From NCBI GenBank assembly GCA_007922195.1, contig ML681981.1:13587771-13651770 (forward strand): DNA of 64,000 nt, read 5' to 3'. Below, one piece after another: positions 34,798 to 48,360 of the stretch. A model generated the notes under the pieces. It was not told where the DNA came from. It saw only the letters and a list, made by a program, of their open reading frames with translations, and did not search any database. The stretch's first letter is position 1. Each line of letters opens with the position of its first letter. Source of the stretch: Podocnemis expansa (lineage: Eukaryota > Chordata > Testudines > Podocnemididae). The translations under genes and the position numbers were made by a program.

Positions 34798-35002
34798 AAA
34801 AAAAGCAAGGAGTCTTGTGACACTTAAAGATAAACAAGTTTATTTATTGCATGAGCTTTCGTGGAAGAAAATCCCACTTTGTCAGACCCAGATTTTCTCC
34901 AATGAAAGCTCATGTGATAAATAAATGTTAGTCTTTAAGTGCCACAAAACTCCTTGCTTTTTTTGCTTTACGAGACTAACACGGTTGCCCCTTTGGAACT
35001 TG
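34798..35002. repeat. Hairpin repeat family copy 4
   Basis: AAGCAAGGAGTCTTGTGACA at the left, GCCACAAAACTCCTTGCTTT at the right, ending ACACGGTTGCCCCTTTGGAA, CTTGG. The internal stem is CTTTCGTGGAAGAAAATCCC against CAATGAAAGCTCATG. Confidence 0.85.
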
Positions 35003-35860
35003 GCAATATAAATTATAAATATGTAACACTTGTCTGTCCCTTGCTTTATTTCTCTTTTCTCTATAAGTGAAAATAAATGCATTTAATAGTGATGATTCAA
35101 CATGTCTAGTCAGGTAATCTTCCACTGGGATTAAAACAGTGAGGGAAACAGACAAACAGATCACTCCCTCCATACAGCCCTTTTACCTTAGGTAAAAGTT
35201 TTAGAGTTAGGAAGAGGAGGTCTGAGCTCAAGTTTTCAACTCTCTGTGGTTTATATTCCCATGCACCACAATCTCAGCAACCAAGCTTATGAGGCCCAGC
35301 CATAGATAGCTGTTATATATGAGGTGACTCATTATGGTATACAAGTTGAGAGGTTACACAGTTTCCCTATGGACACGTTCAGGAATTGGCTCTCTCTAAT
35401 CCTCCAAACCTAAACTGTTTTTCCAGAGTAAGGGGCAGAATTCAGGACTCCTGCTTTCCATTAGGCTACCGATGGCTAGCAAACAATTATGTAACCCATC
35501 ACAAAAGTGTGTATCATGTTATCTTCCAGCTGTTTTACTAAAAAGAAGTTAACGATTACTTCTGTAGCTCAGGTGGTAGGAGCCTGGGGCTTGGAAAGTC
35601 CATGATGTTGACCCATGTGAGATCATGTTTGGGTAGCATTTGATTCTGTTTTTAAATAAACTGGTTTATTTCTTTCACACAATGATCATCCTGCAACATT
35701 TGTAACTGAAGAATAATTATCTGTAAATTGAGCAACAAATCAGAAGGGATGTCTTGCATTTCAGTCATTATCAACTCCTCTCTGATCCTGGGAACCTACC
35801 TAGTGAGATACATCATCCCTATATATATATTAATAAAAAACATAAGAATTTGACACAAAA
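35003..35860. other. No gene seen; weak tRNA-like patch
   Basis: At 35562-35610, CTGTAGCTCAGGTGGTAGGA resembles a tRNA A-box region and could be a tRNA-derived SINE head, but no clear B-box or cloverleaf follows. Confidence 0.35.
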
Positions 35861-36690
35861 GGTTAGTTTAGTGCCATAAGAACCACCATATTGGGTCAGG
35901 TCTGTGGTCCATAGAGTCTGATGTTCTGTTTTCTGACAGCTGCCAAGGCCAAACATTTCAGAAGGAATGACCAGAACAGGGCAATTTGTTAAGTGATCCA
36001 TCACGTCATCCATATACCACTTCTGGCAGTCAGAGGTTTAGGGACAAATGGAACATGGGGCTGTGTCTCTGACCATCTTGGCTAATAGTTATTGATGAAC
36101 CTATCCTCCATGAACTTAATTCTTTTTGGAACCCAGTTACGCTTTTGACCTTACAACACATTATGTTAAACAGGACGTCCTTATGTTTGTTTTAAATCTG
36201 CTGCCTATTGATTTCAATGGGTAACCCATGGTTCTTATAATATGTGAGGAGGTAAGCAACATTTTCTTATTCGCTTTCTCCACATCTTAGAGGCCTCTGT
36301 CATATCCTTCCCTGGTTGCCTCTTTTCTAAGATGAACATTCCCAGTCCATTTATCTTCTCTTCATATAGGTGCTATTCTATACCACTAATAATTTTTGTT
36401 GCCCTTCTTTGTAATTTTTCCAGTTTTAATGTATATATTTTTTAAATGCACACAGTGTTCAAGGTGTGGGCATAGCATGGATTTATGCAGGGACAATATA
36501 ATATTTTCTGTAATTACCTATCTTGTTTCTAAGGATTCTTAACATTCAGTTAGATTTTTGGGCTGTGCAGCTTACTGAGCAGATGTTTTCACAGAGCTAT
36601 CCATGATGATTCCGTGATCTCTCTCCTGAGTGGTAATAGTGGTAATATTGTATGTATAACTGGAACTAACTTTCTAATGTGCATTATTTT
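35861..36690 (-). mobile_element. CR1 LINE 3' portion, antisense
   Basis: AAGAACCACCATATTGGGTC is the reverse complement of a CR1 tail. GTTTTAAATCTGCTGCCTAT, GGTAACCCATGGTTCTTATA and TTTTGTTGCCCTTCTTTGTA follow in the reverse order of CR1 ORF2. Many stops, strongly decayed. Confidence 0.8.
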
Positions 36691-38230
36691 GATAAGTAAG
36701 GTTGAATCAGAATATCTCCCCTCCACTCAAAACAGTGAAAAGGAAAACCTCCTGCATTCCTTGCCACTTTCATATTGCCTACACCACCACTGATAACAGT
36801 GAAAATTAATATGTACCCCAACTTCATAGAACTTGTGCTCTAGCACGAAATCCTAACACTAACCTAATCAATTTTAAGGTAGACTATCTTTTGCCCGTGC
36901 ATGGTGCACATGACTGATGTGGCAATTACCTGATAGAATAACCTGTGAAACTGCTGTTAAGATTTTGTGCTAGAGAACAAATTTGAATGGGGGGGGGGGG
37001 GTTGCATAGTTTTTAGGTATTTGGGATTATAGCCATAGTTTAAAGTCAAAGTACTATATACACAAGATGTCCTTTGACAAAAGTCTGGTCATATAACTAC
37101 GTGACTTGGCACCACTTTCTCAGGGAGGAAATATTTGGCAGGAAAATGAAAACAGACTCCATTTGCTTATGCCACTCACTACGGACTTCTAAACATAGAT
37201 ATCGCTGACACTAGAAACTAGCTATGTAAGCAAGTACTGATTTATAATAGTGCAGTATCTAAGCACCACAAAATGCAACTGAACTATTAATTTGTATATT
37301 TTTATACAATTTTTCTCATTTGTATAAAGTTTGATATAATATACTCCATTATTTTTATTTAAAATTAATATCACAATTTCCAAAGATTCTTTTTGTTAGG
37401 TGCTGTGCAAACACATCATAAAGGGTTTGACTTACAAAACCACAACACATTTTTATCTTCTCCACCTTGTTCTGTTACCTACATATATTGTAGAATGAGT
37501 TATTTTTTGATCAAACATTTTTGATGCCTATGAATATTTTAGGTCTTGGAATTCAGCTGGATTTGTAACTATTACATTGTAATGCAACCATCTGACTATC
37601 CTCCTTTTGTATTCTTTTAAATAAAGTCATTGTACTTCAAGAAGTCAGAGTTGAAGGGACTGAGTTAGCAACTGAGGCTCTTTTCCTAGCCACTCTGGAA
37701 AGGGGAAGAAAAAAAATGCTGACTAGGAAATTAAATATTAGTAGGTGGTAAGGGGTCCCCTGTAGTGGGTGGTACAGATCTCCATCCTATGAAACATTTT
37801 TAATATTTTAGATTTTTCACCTAACATGCATCATGAAAAAGAGATCCAGGAAAGAATCCTGGTGGACCTGTCAGATTTTACTCAAAAGGTACCAAGGAAA
37901 AAGAGAAACCATCCTTGAAAACTAATGCCTTAAGTCTGGTCTACACTATGAAATTTGGCAGTAGTCAACGGGATACATGCAAGCTACATCAAGTAGCGTG
38001 CATAGCTCCCATCAATTTTCCAAATTCTAATGAGCATGGTGTCTCCACTATGCTGTGCTAACAGGAGAGACCCTACGCAAACGCAGCGTTACTTTTTCGG
38101 GGGTGGATTTATTAAGTTGATTTCCAGATCTACTGAACAGGTCTCCAAGTGCACTCACTAGATCCCGAAGAATTGAGTTGATGGTGTTGAATTTGCTGCC
38201 ATCAGCGAAGACATACCCAGAATCACAAAC
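36691..38230. other. No gene seen; decayed MITE near 37934-38220
   Basis: A run of 11 G lies near 36990. TCTGGTCTACACTATG near 37935 and CGAAGACATACCCAGA near 38207 look like ends of a decayed element related to the GGCTATGTCTACA family. Confidence 0.4.
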
Positions 38231-40329
38231 ATGTCCTGATGGAATATCTGGCAGAGACTCTTGCAAGGGGGACAAAACCCAACAAAAACAAAACCTTATG
38301 TTTCTGCATTGTCCTGGCCAGAGGGCCCATATTACAAGTCAAGAATGCTGAGAACATATTCAGGAGTTCAAGAGGAGATTCTGAGAGTGAATTTAGCACT
38401 ACTGAGATAGAACAGAGATACTGTCCTTCCTTAGCTTTAATGATAATCCAGCCAACCAAAATAAATTCAAGACTTCTTGATCTGAATCCACAGCAGAATG
38501 CTCCACTTTGCTTTTAAAGTACCAATAACTGCCATTTGAACCTAACAAGAGCAAATGCTCAAGCAAAACTGTTAAAACACCTCATTCTTAAAGGATTTAA
38601 GCTTACATCCTTGCCTTATGCTCTTAAGGGGCTAAGATTAACATACATGGAATGTAGACTACTTATGTGCAAATAGCTATTAAAGCTGCCCTTCTGTAAA
38701 ATCCTCCTTCATGAGTCTCGCTTCATAAACTAGGTCAACTAACTTACCTGACCAAAGGACTCATGGTGGACTTAATCTTAGGCCAGAATGCCCCTCTGAG
38801 AAAATCAGCTAGTCTCATAATAAAGTATCATTGACTATCAGGAAGACTCAACTAATTGTGTGCTCATTTGATAGAGATGTAGAATAGAAGGTACACTGGG
38901 TGAAACTTCCAGAAAGAGAGCACCCATACTAAAATTAACAGATCCTGGAGAAGAAAATATCTGTCTCTATGTTTGACCAGAATGCCATCAGAGTCATTTG
39001 AACACTCGATTTGTGGCAAATTAGGAGGAATACTGACTGGTGCATTCTCTTGATTAGTTCTAGACCACTGGTATCATGGATGACCACAAGGTATACAAAA
39101 AACTCGTTTCTGCAGAAAAGAGGATTTGGCTGCTCTTACACTGTGCTCCTACTCACAGGCTAGTTAGGATACCAGAGAGGCAAGAGATGGGTGAGGTAAT
39201 ATCTGCTATTGGACCAACCACAGCAACTTTGTCTCTCTAAATTACTGGGATCAATATGGTTACAACACTGCAACAACAGTTTGAATGCTTCCTGTCTAGA
39301 CCTCTGCATCCTAGCTGAAGTGGTAAATTGCCTACCAGCTGCACCACTTTCTAGCTAGTTGATGAGTATAATCTTCTGTCAACAACCAGATGTCCTAGAT
39401 TTCTACTATGCTCAGGGCCATTGTGATTCCCATCAACTGGATGAATGTAAGAGTGACCCTTTGTGAAGATTAAGCATGTGTATTCACCATATGAAAGACA
39501 CAATGATAAGGCCAAGAAGCCAAATCTGGCAAGGATGAAAATGAAAGCAGATACAGTATTCTAGAGCTAGGCAAGCCATCTGCCACCTCTGTCCTTACAG
39601 AGTGATGTCAGAAGAGAATTGCTTTCCTCCCTCCTTGTCTCCATTTGTTGGAAAGAGGATTTATACCTACTGACTGAGCTGTCACAAAGAAATAGCATAT
39701 TCAGAAAATAGAACACTTATTTATTGTCAATAGACCTGAAAAGTTAAGTCATAGTTAAGAAGGAACTCTGTCATTTATAATAAACAGTTTAGAGATTGGT
39801 CCTTTATACCCTCCGTCTGCTACTCAAGCAAAGGGGATGGAAAGATAGGTTTAACAGCTGGCTGGAGATCATACCTGCATAAGGGAACCCTTAGGAACAG
39901 CAACCTAGTTTTGTAGCGCTCTACCCCTACTCTTATTTCCCACTGGTTTAGGGAACATTGTGGAACTGAGAGGCAATATGGCTGGAGCACGCTTCCATGT
40001 GAGCCAGTGTCTGTCACTACAAATTAGAACAGCCCAGAAGCTGAGGGATCAGGATTGTTCCTGGAGATAAGGAGAAAGAGGTTCAGAATCAACTCAATTT
40101 TATATTCTTGTGTTTATAATGGTATGCATTGAAATACTGCTAGTTTAAGATACAAACAATGTGGAATATTAATTTAGGGTTTGTTGGTGGACATTTCTGT
40201 ATTACTAAATCAGGATTTCTCGTTCAGTGAAACATGCAGAGATTTAAGAGAAGATAAATTGCTAGTGCAAAGAAAATATTTCAATGAAAAATACAGTACT
40301 TAACTAGGTGGGACTCAGAAGTTGAAACA
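38231..40329. other. No gene seen
   Basis: Single-copy-looking sequence; the short frames on both strands have no recognised domain. Confidence 0.5.
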
Positions 40330-42794
40330 TGTTTGATTTAATGATTACACAATTTCAGTACATAAAAATAAATACCCAGTAGTGAACAAATGTATACAAA
40401 CCAGATTTCCTTAGGTAATGTACAAAACAATTGTAGAGGCAAAGAAGGAAGAAAAAAAGGTTTTGTTGGATTACATAGCAAGAAAAAATCCAAAATGTAG
40501 ACAAGCAAACAATGTAAAATGAGGAGAGAAGTCAAGAGGCTTATTTCATAAATACTGTGCAATGCTTCCATTTAACAAATACAAAATTACAATTATTTAA
40601 TTTAATGTCAGGAAATATAAAATGCAATTGAACGACGCTATCTAGTTTATTTAAAAATGAATGCAAATATAATAGCTTTTAAAATTTTGAGGTAATATTA
40701 CACAATAAATCAAAAAAGCTTTTAATAAATAAAACTAAACCAAGGCAAAGTGCAATCTGTGAAAAAAAATTAAAATGTAAAACTTTTATCTTAATAATGG
40801 CCAGAAACAATGCTTTAGTTACTAACTGTGGGCTTGAGCCATAAAAATACTGACTTATTGATGTGCATTGTTACATGAGAAACTGAATAGGTATTAATTC
40901 ATAAACAAAAATGCATAAGACAACTTTCCATGAATTACTCCCTACAGAAACAAAAACTTTGTTTCCAGTTTACTTATTAAAAATATACATAATTCTGATT
41001 TCTAAAATACACCACATTTTTGTGCTTTTTAGTATTTTTCCTATTTTAAATGTCTTTCTAGTTCCAGCAGTTAAGTGGTGAAGCAGTCTGATTTGTGTAA
41101 CTGATTCACTTTAAATTTCCAGATTAAAAATATAATTGTAGAGTCACATTTTTAGAAGTACCCGACACTGGGTAAATCTGTTCTCACTGACTTAATACAG
41201 GAGCAGAACAAGGCCAATGTCAAATTCTTTAAAAAAATCCCACCACTAATTTCTATTACTAGTAAAATAAAAAAAAGGCAAGACACTACTATCTTATTTA
41301 AGGATGAGAACAGAATGAAATGTGCACTTATTTACCAAAGGATTAATAGCCTTAATGTTAGAGAGTAGTCAGATTAGTTTATTAACCAATGTAGAAATCT
41401 GCTGGTTGTGTGTAAGTAGTATAGAAAGGAAGATATAGCCTGAATAAGAAAAGTATCAGAAAAATTACTGTATATTTTGTTATTGCAAATAAGTTCAGTT
41501 GCAAAATCTAAAGAACATACAGTAGGTATCACCTGATATAAAAAAATACAATATACTATACAGTATACTGCTAAACTTTCCATTTGTGAATAAAAATGAA
41601 CTTGTAATTATGCCTACATTTTAAAATCCATTTCTCTCCCAGCTCCAAATTTTCTAAAATTTTCAGACAAGAATATCTTTACATTTACTTTATTCAGTGG
41701 GCAGTGAAAAAACCAGAACACTGTCTAAATACTGACCTTCAAGTTAAATGAAAGCTGCAGCATTTTGATATGTTCTTTTATTCACTTTTGTCATCGCTTA
41801 CTCTAATAAACTTCTAGTAAAAGATTTCTAGTATAATGTTGCTTATCAAATGTCAGTAAGGTACACAAGTTAAAATTTTAATATATTTTCATGTGCCATG
41901 GAGAGGACTTATTTCTGAAGTGAATTACAAGATTTAGAATTTACCTATCAACATCTAATTTCTTTAAATAAGCCATAGTTAACAAACTACAACCAAACTG
42001 ACAAGTTTGCTGTCAGTTTCATAAGATTAACCCGTAGGTTGTTTAATACTTAAATTTGTCCTTGAGTCCAGTTATATTGAAAATAGTATTTTTAACATTC
42101 CTGTACAAATCAATTTTTTTGATCTGTAAAAGCTGAATATATAACATCTAAAATCCTATATTTTGTAAAAATAAATCTTTAGAAGTAAATGGCACTATCA
42201 AAATTCTGTTTTTCCACAGGCAAGCTATTTACATGCTTTTTAAACATCCTGTTTAATTATTTGATAATGAAAGCCAGAACATTAAAACTGTATATACTTT
42301 ATCCAGGCTAAAATTGCTATTAGTCTCAATATGAAAATATGGCCTCCTGTTTCATATTAATGGCAGTTAAACGCTTTGCTACTGAGTATATTAATTGAAG
42401 ACATTCTGCCATTGAGATTAACTAATCAAGAAACTCTTTTGTGATTCCTTTCAGTGGAATATACATAATGAAGTAAATTATGATTAATTATAAAATGCTC
42501 CAAGAACAACCAGAGACAAAACTGTAACCCAGAATTTGTCACCTCTGTTGGCTTTCTTCTGCCCAGTGATGGAGCATTCTGGATTTTATGAAAATTACTT
42601 TGTGGAAAAAAAAAAAAAGCAGTAAATGTATTGCCATACAGAAAAAAAATGCACTCCGCATTTAATTAAAAATTTCATGTTCTAAATTGAAGAAGACTAC
42701 CACAGTATTATGAGACTGAAACATGAAAAGCTTAAAGGCACAATAATAGGAAAGTGAGTGCTACATAAAAATCCTGTACTTTAAATTTTTCATC
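40330..42794 (-). other. HECTD2: Probable HECTD2 3' UTR and downstream AT-rich flank
   Basis: AT-rich sequence directly after the stop codon with no recognisable transposon, unlike the rest of the window. Minus-strand AATAAA hexamers occur at several places, for example 41777-41782 and 41689-41694, so the true polyadenylation site cannot be chosen by eye. The low boundary is where repeat-poor sequence becomes hard to judge, not a mapped transcript end. Confidence 0.45.
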
Positions 42795-42915
42795 TTATTC
42801 TAGACCAAAACCTTCTGCATTTGAAATTCCAATGATCAGCTTCTGCTTAAGTTCTTTCTTGTTCTTATAGGGAGGGAGGCAAAGCTGGTTGAAGCAGGTG
42901 TGGGCCACGGGTAAC
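42795..42915 (-). CDS. HECTD2: HECTD2 last coding exon with catalytic cysteine and stop codon
   Basis: The exon starts at a TTTTAG acceptor, completes Trp and reads LPVAHTCFNQLCLPPYKNKK, then ELKQKLIIGISNAEGFGLE and TAA (42795-42797). The Cys of HTCFNQ (codon 42894-42896) is the HECT catalytic cysteine, placed 33 residues from the C-terminus counting itself. The terminal GFGLE matches the family pattern of an acidic or hydrophobic end after a conserved GF. All seven exons join to 810 bp (269 residues plus stop) without a frameshift or premature stop, so the gene looks intact in this window. Confidence 0.93.
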
Positions 42916-44729
42916 CTAAAATAATTTTAAAATATTACTTAAAAATAATTCATTTGTTTTTAAACAGATATATAATAGAACTGCAGTATTACCAGTTACC
43001 TGGGTACTTTTAATTTATGTGAATTACTTTTACAAACCCATACAAAGGAAGTGCTACTTACCGTACAGGAACAAGGGTTCAAAATTTTCCTATATACTCT
43101 ACTGCTGGTGCACATGTGCGGTATGCTATCAAGTTTGTATTCTTTTTGGCCAGCCATATCCTTGTGCTTCCCACCTCAGTGCATGCAGGATTAAGCAGCC
43201 CTACATATACACCTGAGAGATTCTTTAGCCTTTTTGTTAACACTGAATCCAGCTGTTATTAGACTCTGTACTATTGAGGGTGAGCGAGCTGTGGAACATA
43301 AATGAACAACACATCTTGAAGAACCACAGTTACTTTAAAACGGGTAGCAGTTTTCTTCTTGTTTATATAGATCCCATATATATTCCATTGTTGATGACTC
43401 AAGCAATGACCTATATCACAGGAAGTGGATACTAGGAGTCTAATTATAAGGTGGCTTTGCCAAAAAGGAGCATCAGATTTTGATGCTTCATCTATGGAGT
43501 AATGTTTGATGTATGCATGCATGAAACTCCTGAGTTGCTTCCCTGAATATCTGCATTATCAGAAGACTTCTTAAAAAGCTGAAGAAACTATATAAGCCCT
43601 GGAGTGGGTTGTAATTCTCAGTGGTGGGGTTAAGTTATAGCACAATTTAATTCAAGCAGATTTCAATTAGACAGCATCTGTATTGATGCTGCTGACCTTT
43701 CACCCTATCTGCACATGGTGCAACACATACAGGGGATACCCGATAGGCTTAGGCCTATCTGGATCAGATCGTGTCTTAAGCACATCATAGGAATTCAGGT
43801 TTTTTCTTGTTAGCATGTAGCTTGGGAATTAACACAGGTGGGTGTATTATTCAGTTGAAATGGAAGTCAGAGACTACCTTTAGGTAAAGCTTCTGGTGAG
43901 ACTTCATTATTATCCAATCCCTATGAAATACTGTGTTTGGAGGTTCTACAGTGAGCAGTTGCATTTTTCCCATCGGCTAGCTACTGTTATCAACCAGGAA
44001 GGCTGTTTTCATGGACAAGTGGAAGTGGGAATGTATAGTTAGGGCTTCAAAGGGACAGGGAAGGGCAGATGCATCAGACCTATCACCTCTAAGTTAAGAT
44101 TCCAAGGAGGAGGAGGGTTCTTGACTGGGAGAGATGCCCTATTTCGGCTCTTCAGCTGTCTACCTGCTGTGAGGTGTGAGAATGCTGAATAGCCCTGAAC
44201 GGAAAGATAGGGAGCTCAAATGGCTGCTAGGTGGATATTAAGGAATTCAAGACTCTACAAGCTTCTCAAAACACAGGAGGTATTCTAGTATTATATGAAA
44301 GCAGCTTCCTGAGAAGTACAGGGGCCATGTGTCTGAAGACTGTCAATATGTGCTCCCCTACCTAGACTGGAGGCATCTGTGACAAAAGCCTTCAGTAGCA
44401 ATGGTGGAAAAATGGGTATTCCTTGGTACATTTTGAGGTTCCTTCCACCAGTTTAATGACAACAGGACTATCAGGGGAACTGTACCTTCATGTTTACATG
44501 ATGCCTGTCGGGCAAATGCGTGCATGAAAGTGAATGATGAGTTATGTATACGCAGGAAGCCACATGTCCCAGGAGTCTGAGATAAGTTCTTACCGATGTC
44601 AGTGGATGAGCTAGTAGGTGGCTGATCAGATGTGCTACAGCCTGGAATCTTTCCTGAGACAGACAGACCTTCACTGCATTGGAGTCCAGAAGTACCCTGT
44701 GATGACATGCATCCATGTACATACTCTAC

Positions 44730-45880
44730 ATACATTGTAATAATCTTTGTATAAGTTATGTCTTGTGAGGTATCGTTTGAAAAGTGATAACTTGCTGATC
44801 AGTACTATTATGGTAAAGTGCAGACAGCAGTGGTTTTCAACCACTCGTGGCCCAATCAGCACACAGTTGAGGCCCATGTGACAGCCTCAGGGCCATACAG
44901 GTAGTATTAGGTACGGCCCACAATGGTAAATAGGTTGAAAACCACTGGCATGTAAAATTAAGTAACCTGATATGTAAAATCATAAAACATGAGCTGAGAG
45001 CATGACTGAAGTATGTTTCCCAGATAAGTCAGGGGAGGGGTAAATTAAACCAGCTTCTTAAAAACAAAGGGCAAGCTGACACCTCAGTCAGGCATCATCA
45101 AAGTTGATGGGACATTACAAGTGGCAGTTCTTTGACAAGATGATGGTGCAGAGAAAAAGAGAGCTGCATCTTAGCAAAGATGCAGCAGATTGCCTTTTGC
45201 CTGGTTCTCAGCTGGAAATGCTTTTCAAAAACTGAGTAAAATATAAAAAAGGAAAGGCAAACACCCCAAGACGGCCCTCTCTCTCCTTGTCTCTCTCTGC
45301 TATCACACCTACAAAGAAAAAGGAAATCAGCCATTGGACTCTTGGGGAACCAGTCCTGACTTAAAGAGTTTGTTCAGTAATGCAGCTGGAACTGAGTGGG
45401 TGAGCAACTTTACTTTGAATTTAAGAGAGTTTAAGTAGGCACTAGAACATGTTAGCTTTATTTTTCTTTAACCATTTCTGATGTTTATGCCTCATTACTT
45501 GTAATAAAATCTCTCTCTTTGTAGTTAACATTTGTTTTATTGTTCCACCCTAATCCGGTTCTTAAATTAAAGTGTCTGGGTAATGGCCTTTAACAAGATA
45601 ATCAGGTGTATATTGTTCTTTCAAAGGAATAATGAATTTAGTATTTCAGAACTGTATGGGAGAGGACTCGATAGTGCAGGACATACATTTCTGGGAGAAA
45701 GTCTGGGATTAGGAGTGTTATGGTTTCTCTTTGTAGTCATTATCAAGGCTAGTGAGATCAAGGTGTGGCTAGTAGGCTGCAGGACTCAGAAGTATTTGGA
45801 AGTGACAATCAGGCTGGTAGCTTTTTGAGAGCAGTCCATGCTGGAAGTTACACTGGCAAGGCATTATAAAGGTGAAAGGA
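44730..45880 (+). mobile_element. LTR-like insertion in DIRS copy B
   Basis: TTGTGAGGTATCGTTTGAAA, AACTTGCTGATCA and a plus-strand AATAAA (45503 region) followed by a T/C-rich stretch suggest an LTR in plus orientation. Boundaries and target duplication could not be fixed. Contains the hAT MITE at 44828-44947. Confidence 0.45.
44828..44947. mobile_element. 120-bp hAT-like MITE with perfect 15-bp TIRs
   Basis: CAGTGGTTTTCAACC (44828-44842) and its exact complement GGTTGAAAACCACTG (44933-44947). Flanks GCAGACAG and GCATGTAA are only partly alike. Confidence 0.85.
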
Positions 45881-46267
45881 CAGTAGTGACCTAGTCGCTT
45901 ATCACTCTGTATTGTACTCTGGTATGTCATCATGCACTCCTCCATTCTATCCTTTGAAAAGAGCTAACACTGGCTTCTTTTCACTGACCTTGAGTTCTAG
46001 GGAGGTTAAAAGGTGAAGAGTTTATTGTGCAGCATCCGTCACCTGTTGCAGAGACTACTCTTGAATGAACCAGTCTTCTTATGGATAAACTTGGGCTCCT
46101 TATTTCCACAGGTAAGATCCTACTATTATAAGTTATTTGGTAAATACCCTGGGTGCCGTTGGTAGAACAAATGGCAGGACTCTGTACTGGCAGTGCGAGT
46201 TGTCCACTTGAAACTGTAGGTATTTCCTATGGGCAAGACAGATGGCAATATGGAAGAAGGCATCTTG

Positions 46268-46512
46268 AAGCAGGACTGGATTAAGATGCCTTGGGCTACC
46301 CACTTTTGTGCCCACCCCTTCTCCCTTCAAATCCAAGCCCCCCTCCAAGACGACTGCAGTCAGCCTCGGAATAGGGCATGGTTGGGCGGTCTGAGGCCCA
46401 GGCCACAGACCTGCCAGCCATGTGGGGCAGGCCAGTACTTGGTGCTGGGGGGGCCCAGGTGTGCTCCCACAGCGTCCTGCTCCTGCACTAGCTGATCTGC
46501 CCCAGCAAGTCC
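46268..46512. repeat. GC-rich insert in DIRS copy B
   Basis: Starts CAGGACTGGATTAAGATG, like the left ends of 24388-24820 and 31912-32456, and interrupts the DIRS RT just after LQDA. Right boundary approximate. Confidence 0.5.
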
Positions 46513-47009
46513 TGGAGTATGTGGGTAAGTAGGTAATAAGAGAAAGATCCAACTGAGGTTATACGCTGTTCCCAACCCAGCAGTCAAATTTTTGCCTTGA
46601 TGAGGTCATTGCAGGATAAGATGATGCAGCAGAGGCAGGTAGTTTCCTTGTTTTGATTCTCTGACACTTTTCAGGTGGGCTGTACTGCACTGAAGGGATG
46701 GTTACCAGGAGTGGGGGCTACAGGTGGGAATTGAGGCATAGCACAATTTCTAGAACTTCTTGGTCTTAGATGATGGTAGGGCCTCCTAGAATCCTCTCCT
46801 GGTTTGTAAAGATCAATGGACCCCCAGAAATGAGACGGTGACATGCTCTTACTGTTGTCTGAACAAGAGGAGGAGAAAGACTACTGCTCTTCTAATGAAG
46901 AAGCAGTACTAGCTTGAGTGTTAGGAAAGTCTTCAGTATATCGTCTGTCTGGTACCAAATGTAAGCTCAGTACTGAAGAAAGAGTAGTAGTTGACACTGG
47001 GAGGGGTTG

Positions 47010-47862
47010 CAAGTGCTTTGGAGGATAGGATCACAATTCAGAATGATCTGGACAAACTGGTGAAATGGTCTGAGGTGAACAGAATGAAATTCAATAAAGA
47101 AAAGTGCCAAGTACTTCCACTTAGGGTTGCACATATGCAAAATGGGCAATGACTGCTTAGGAAGGAGTACTGTGGAAAGGGATCTGGGTGTCATAGTGGG
47201 CCACTAGCTAAATGTGAGTCAACAGTGTAACACTGCCAAAAAAAAATAAAAGCAAGCAAACACCATTTTGGGATGTATTAATAGGAGTATTCTAAGTAAG
47301 ACATGAGAAGTAATTCTTCCACTCTACTCTGCAGTTATTAGGCCTCAGCTGGAGTACTGTGTCCAGTTTTGGGTGCCTCCTTTCAGGAAAGATGAGGACA
47401 AATTGGAGAAAGTCCAGAGAAGAGCAACATAAATGATTACAGGTCTGGAACACTTGACTTATGAGGGAAGATTGAAAGAGCTAGGTTTGTTTAGTCTGGA
47501 AAACAGGAGATTAAGAGGGGACATGATAACAGTTTTCAAGTACCTAAAAGGTTGTCACGAGGAAGAGGGAGAAAAACTGTTCTCTTTAACTGCCAATGAT
47601 AGGACAAGAAGCAATTGGCTTAAATGACAGCAAGGGAGGTTTAGGTTGGACACAAAGAAAAAAAAATCCTGTCAGCATGATTAACCAAAGGAATAAGTTA
47701 CCTAGGCAGATTGTGGAATTTCCATCATTGGAAGTTTTTAAAAACAGGTTAGACGAGCACCTGTCAGGGATAGTTTAAGACAGTATTTGGTCCTGTGATG
47801 AGTGCAGGGACTGGATTCAATGATCTCTCACGGTCCCTTTCAGTTTCTATGTTACTGCAGGT
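47010..47862 (+). mobile_element. CR1 LINE 3' portion, sense
   Basis: Frames at 47433-47627 and 47596-47778 read LEHLTYEGRLKELGLFSLEN, RRLRGDMITVFKYLKG and LPRQIVEFPSLEVFKNRLDE, the end of CR1 ORF2, followed by the 3' tail GATCTCTCACGGTCCCTTTC. One frame change separates the pieces. It splits DIRS copy B. Confidence 0.85.
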
Positions 47863-48360
47863 GGAAGTTAGACCAACAACAAGGGTACTGCAGAGACTGT
47901 GACATGCTGCAAAGGGTCTTCATACTGAGCATGGTGGTACCAAGTGAATGGAAGAGATTGGTACCAAAACCCACAGTGACAAGTCAGTACTGGATGATAT
48001 ATGCTCTATGGGAGCCAGTATAAGGGTATGGTGAAAAGTGTGGACTGGGCGCCAGAAGGACCACTCATCTGAGCTAACCAGCTGAATAGCAAAATCAGAG
48101 GACCTGATGAGAGAGAGGCACACTTTTATAGGTGCAGTGATCTTTCTCTCTCGACCTCAGATATTTTACCAACCAGAGAAGAAGATCTTTAGACATATGC
48201 TTCAGAGCAGTAGCATAAAGAGCTGGCTGGAGCACCCTTGGAAAAGGACTGCTCAAGCATTTCATATCCAGTCATTTCACTATCTGCAGAGGCACAGACC
48301 TCTTCAATAAAAGAAGCTTCAGGAGAGTCAATCTTCTTTTTAGTGTTCACTTCCAGAATA

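Larger units (their letters stand above)
43056..48360 (-). mobile_element. DIRS copy B, composite, in the last HECTD2 intron
   Basis: Terminal block at about 43056-43345 (GAACAACACATCTTGAAGAA, CCACAGTTAC). RT C-terminal part at 44471-44722 (QERFQAVAHLISHLLAHPLT, RTYLRLLGHVA). RT core fragment at about 46133-46270 (LQDAFFHIAICLAHRKYLQF). A gag-like part at 47865-48360. The order fits one minus-strand DIRS element interrupted by an LTR-like insert (about 44.73-45.9 kb), a GC-rich insert (about 46.27-46.51 kb) and a CR1 (about 47.0-47.86 kb). Same orientation as HECTD2. Confidence 0.65.

Noticed and set aside
35562..35650. tRNA gene or SINE head (CTGTAGCTCAGGTGGTAGGA).
   Set aside because: Only an A-box-like patch; no B-box, no acceptor stem pairing and no cloverleaf could be made by eye.
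40338..40571. 77-codon frame with hydrophobic stretches on the minus strand.
   Set aside because: Lies in the probable 3' UTR or flank; hydrophobicity follows from T-rich composition and no family is recognised.
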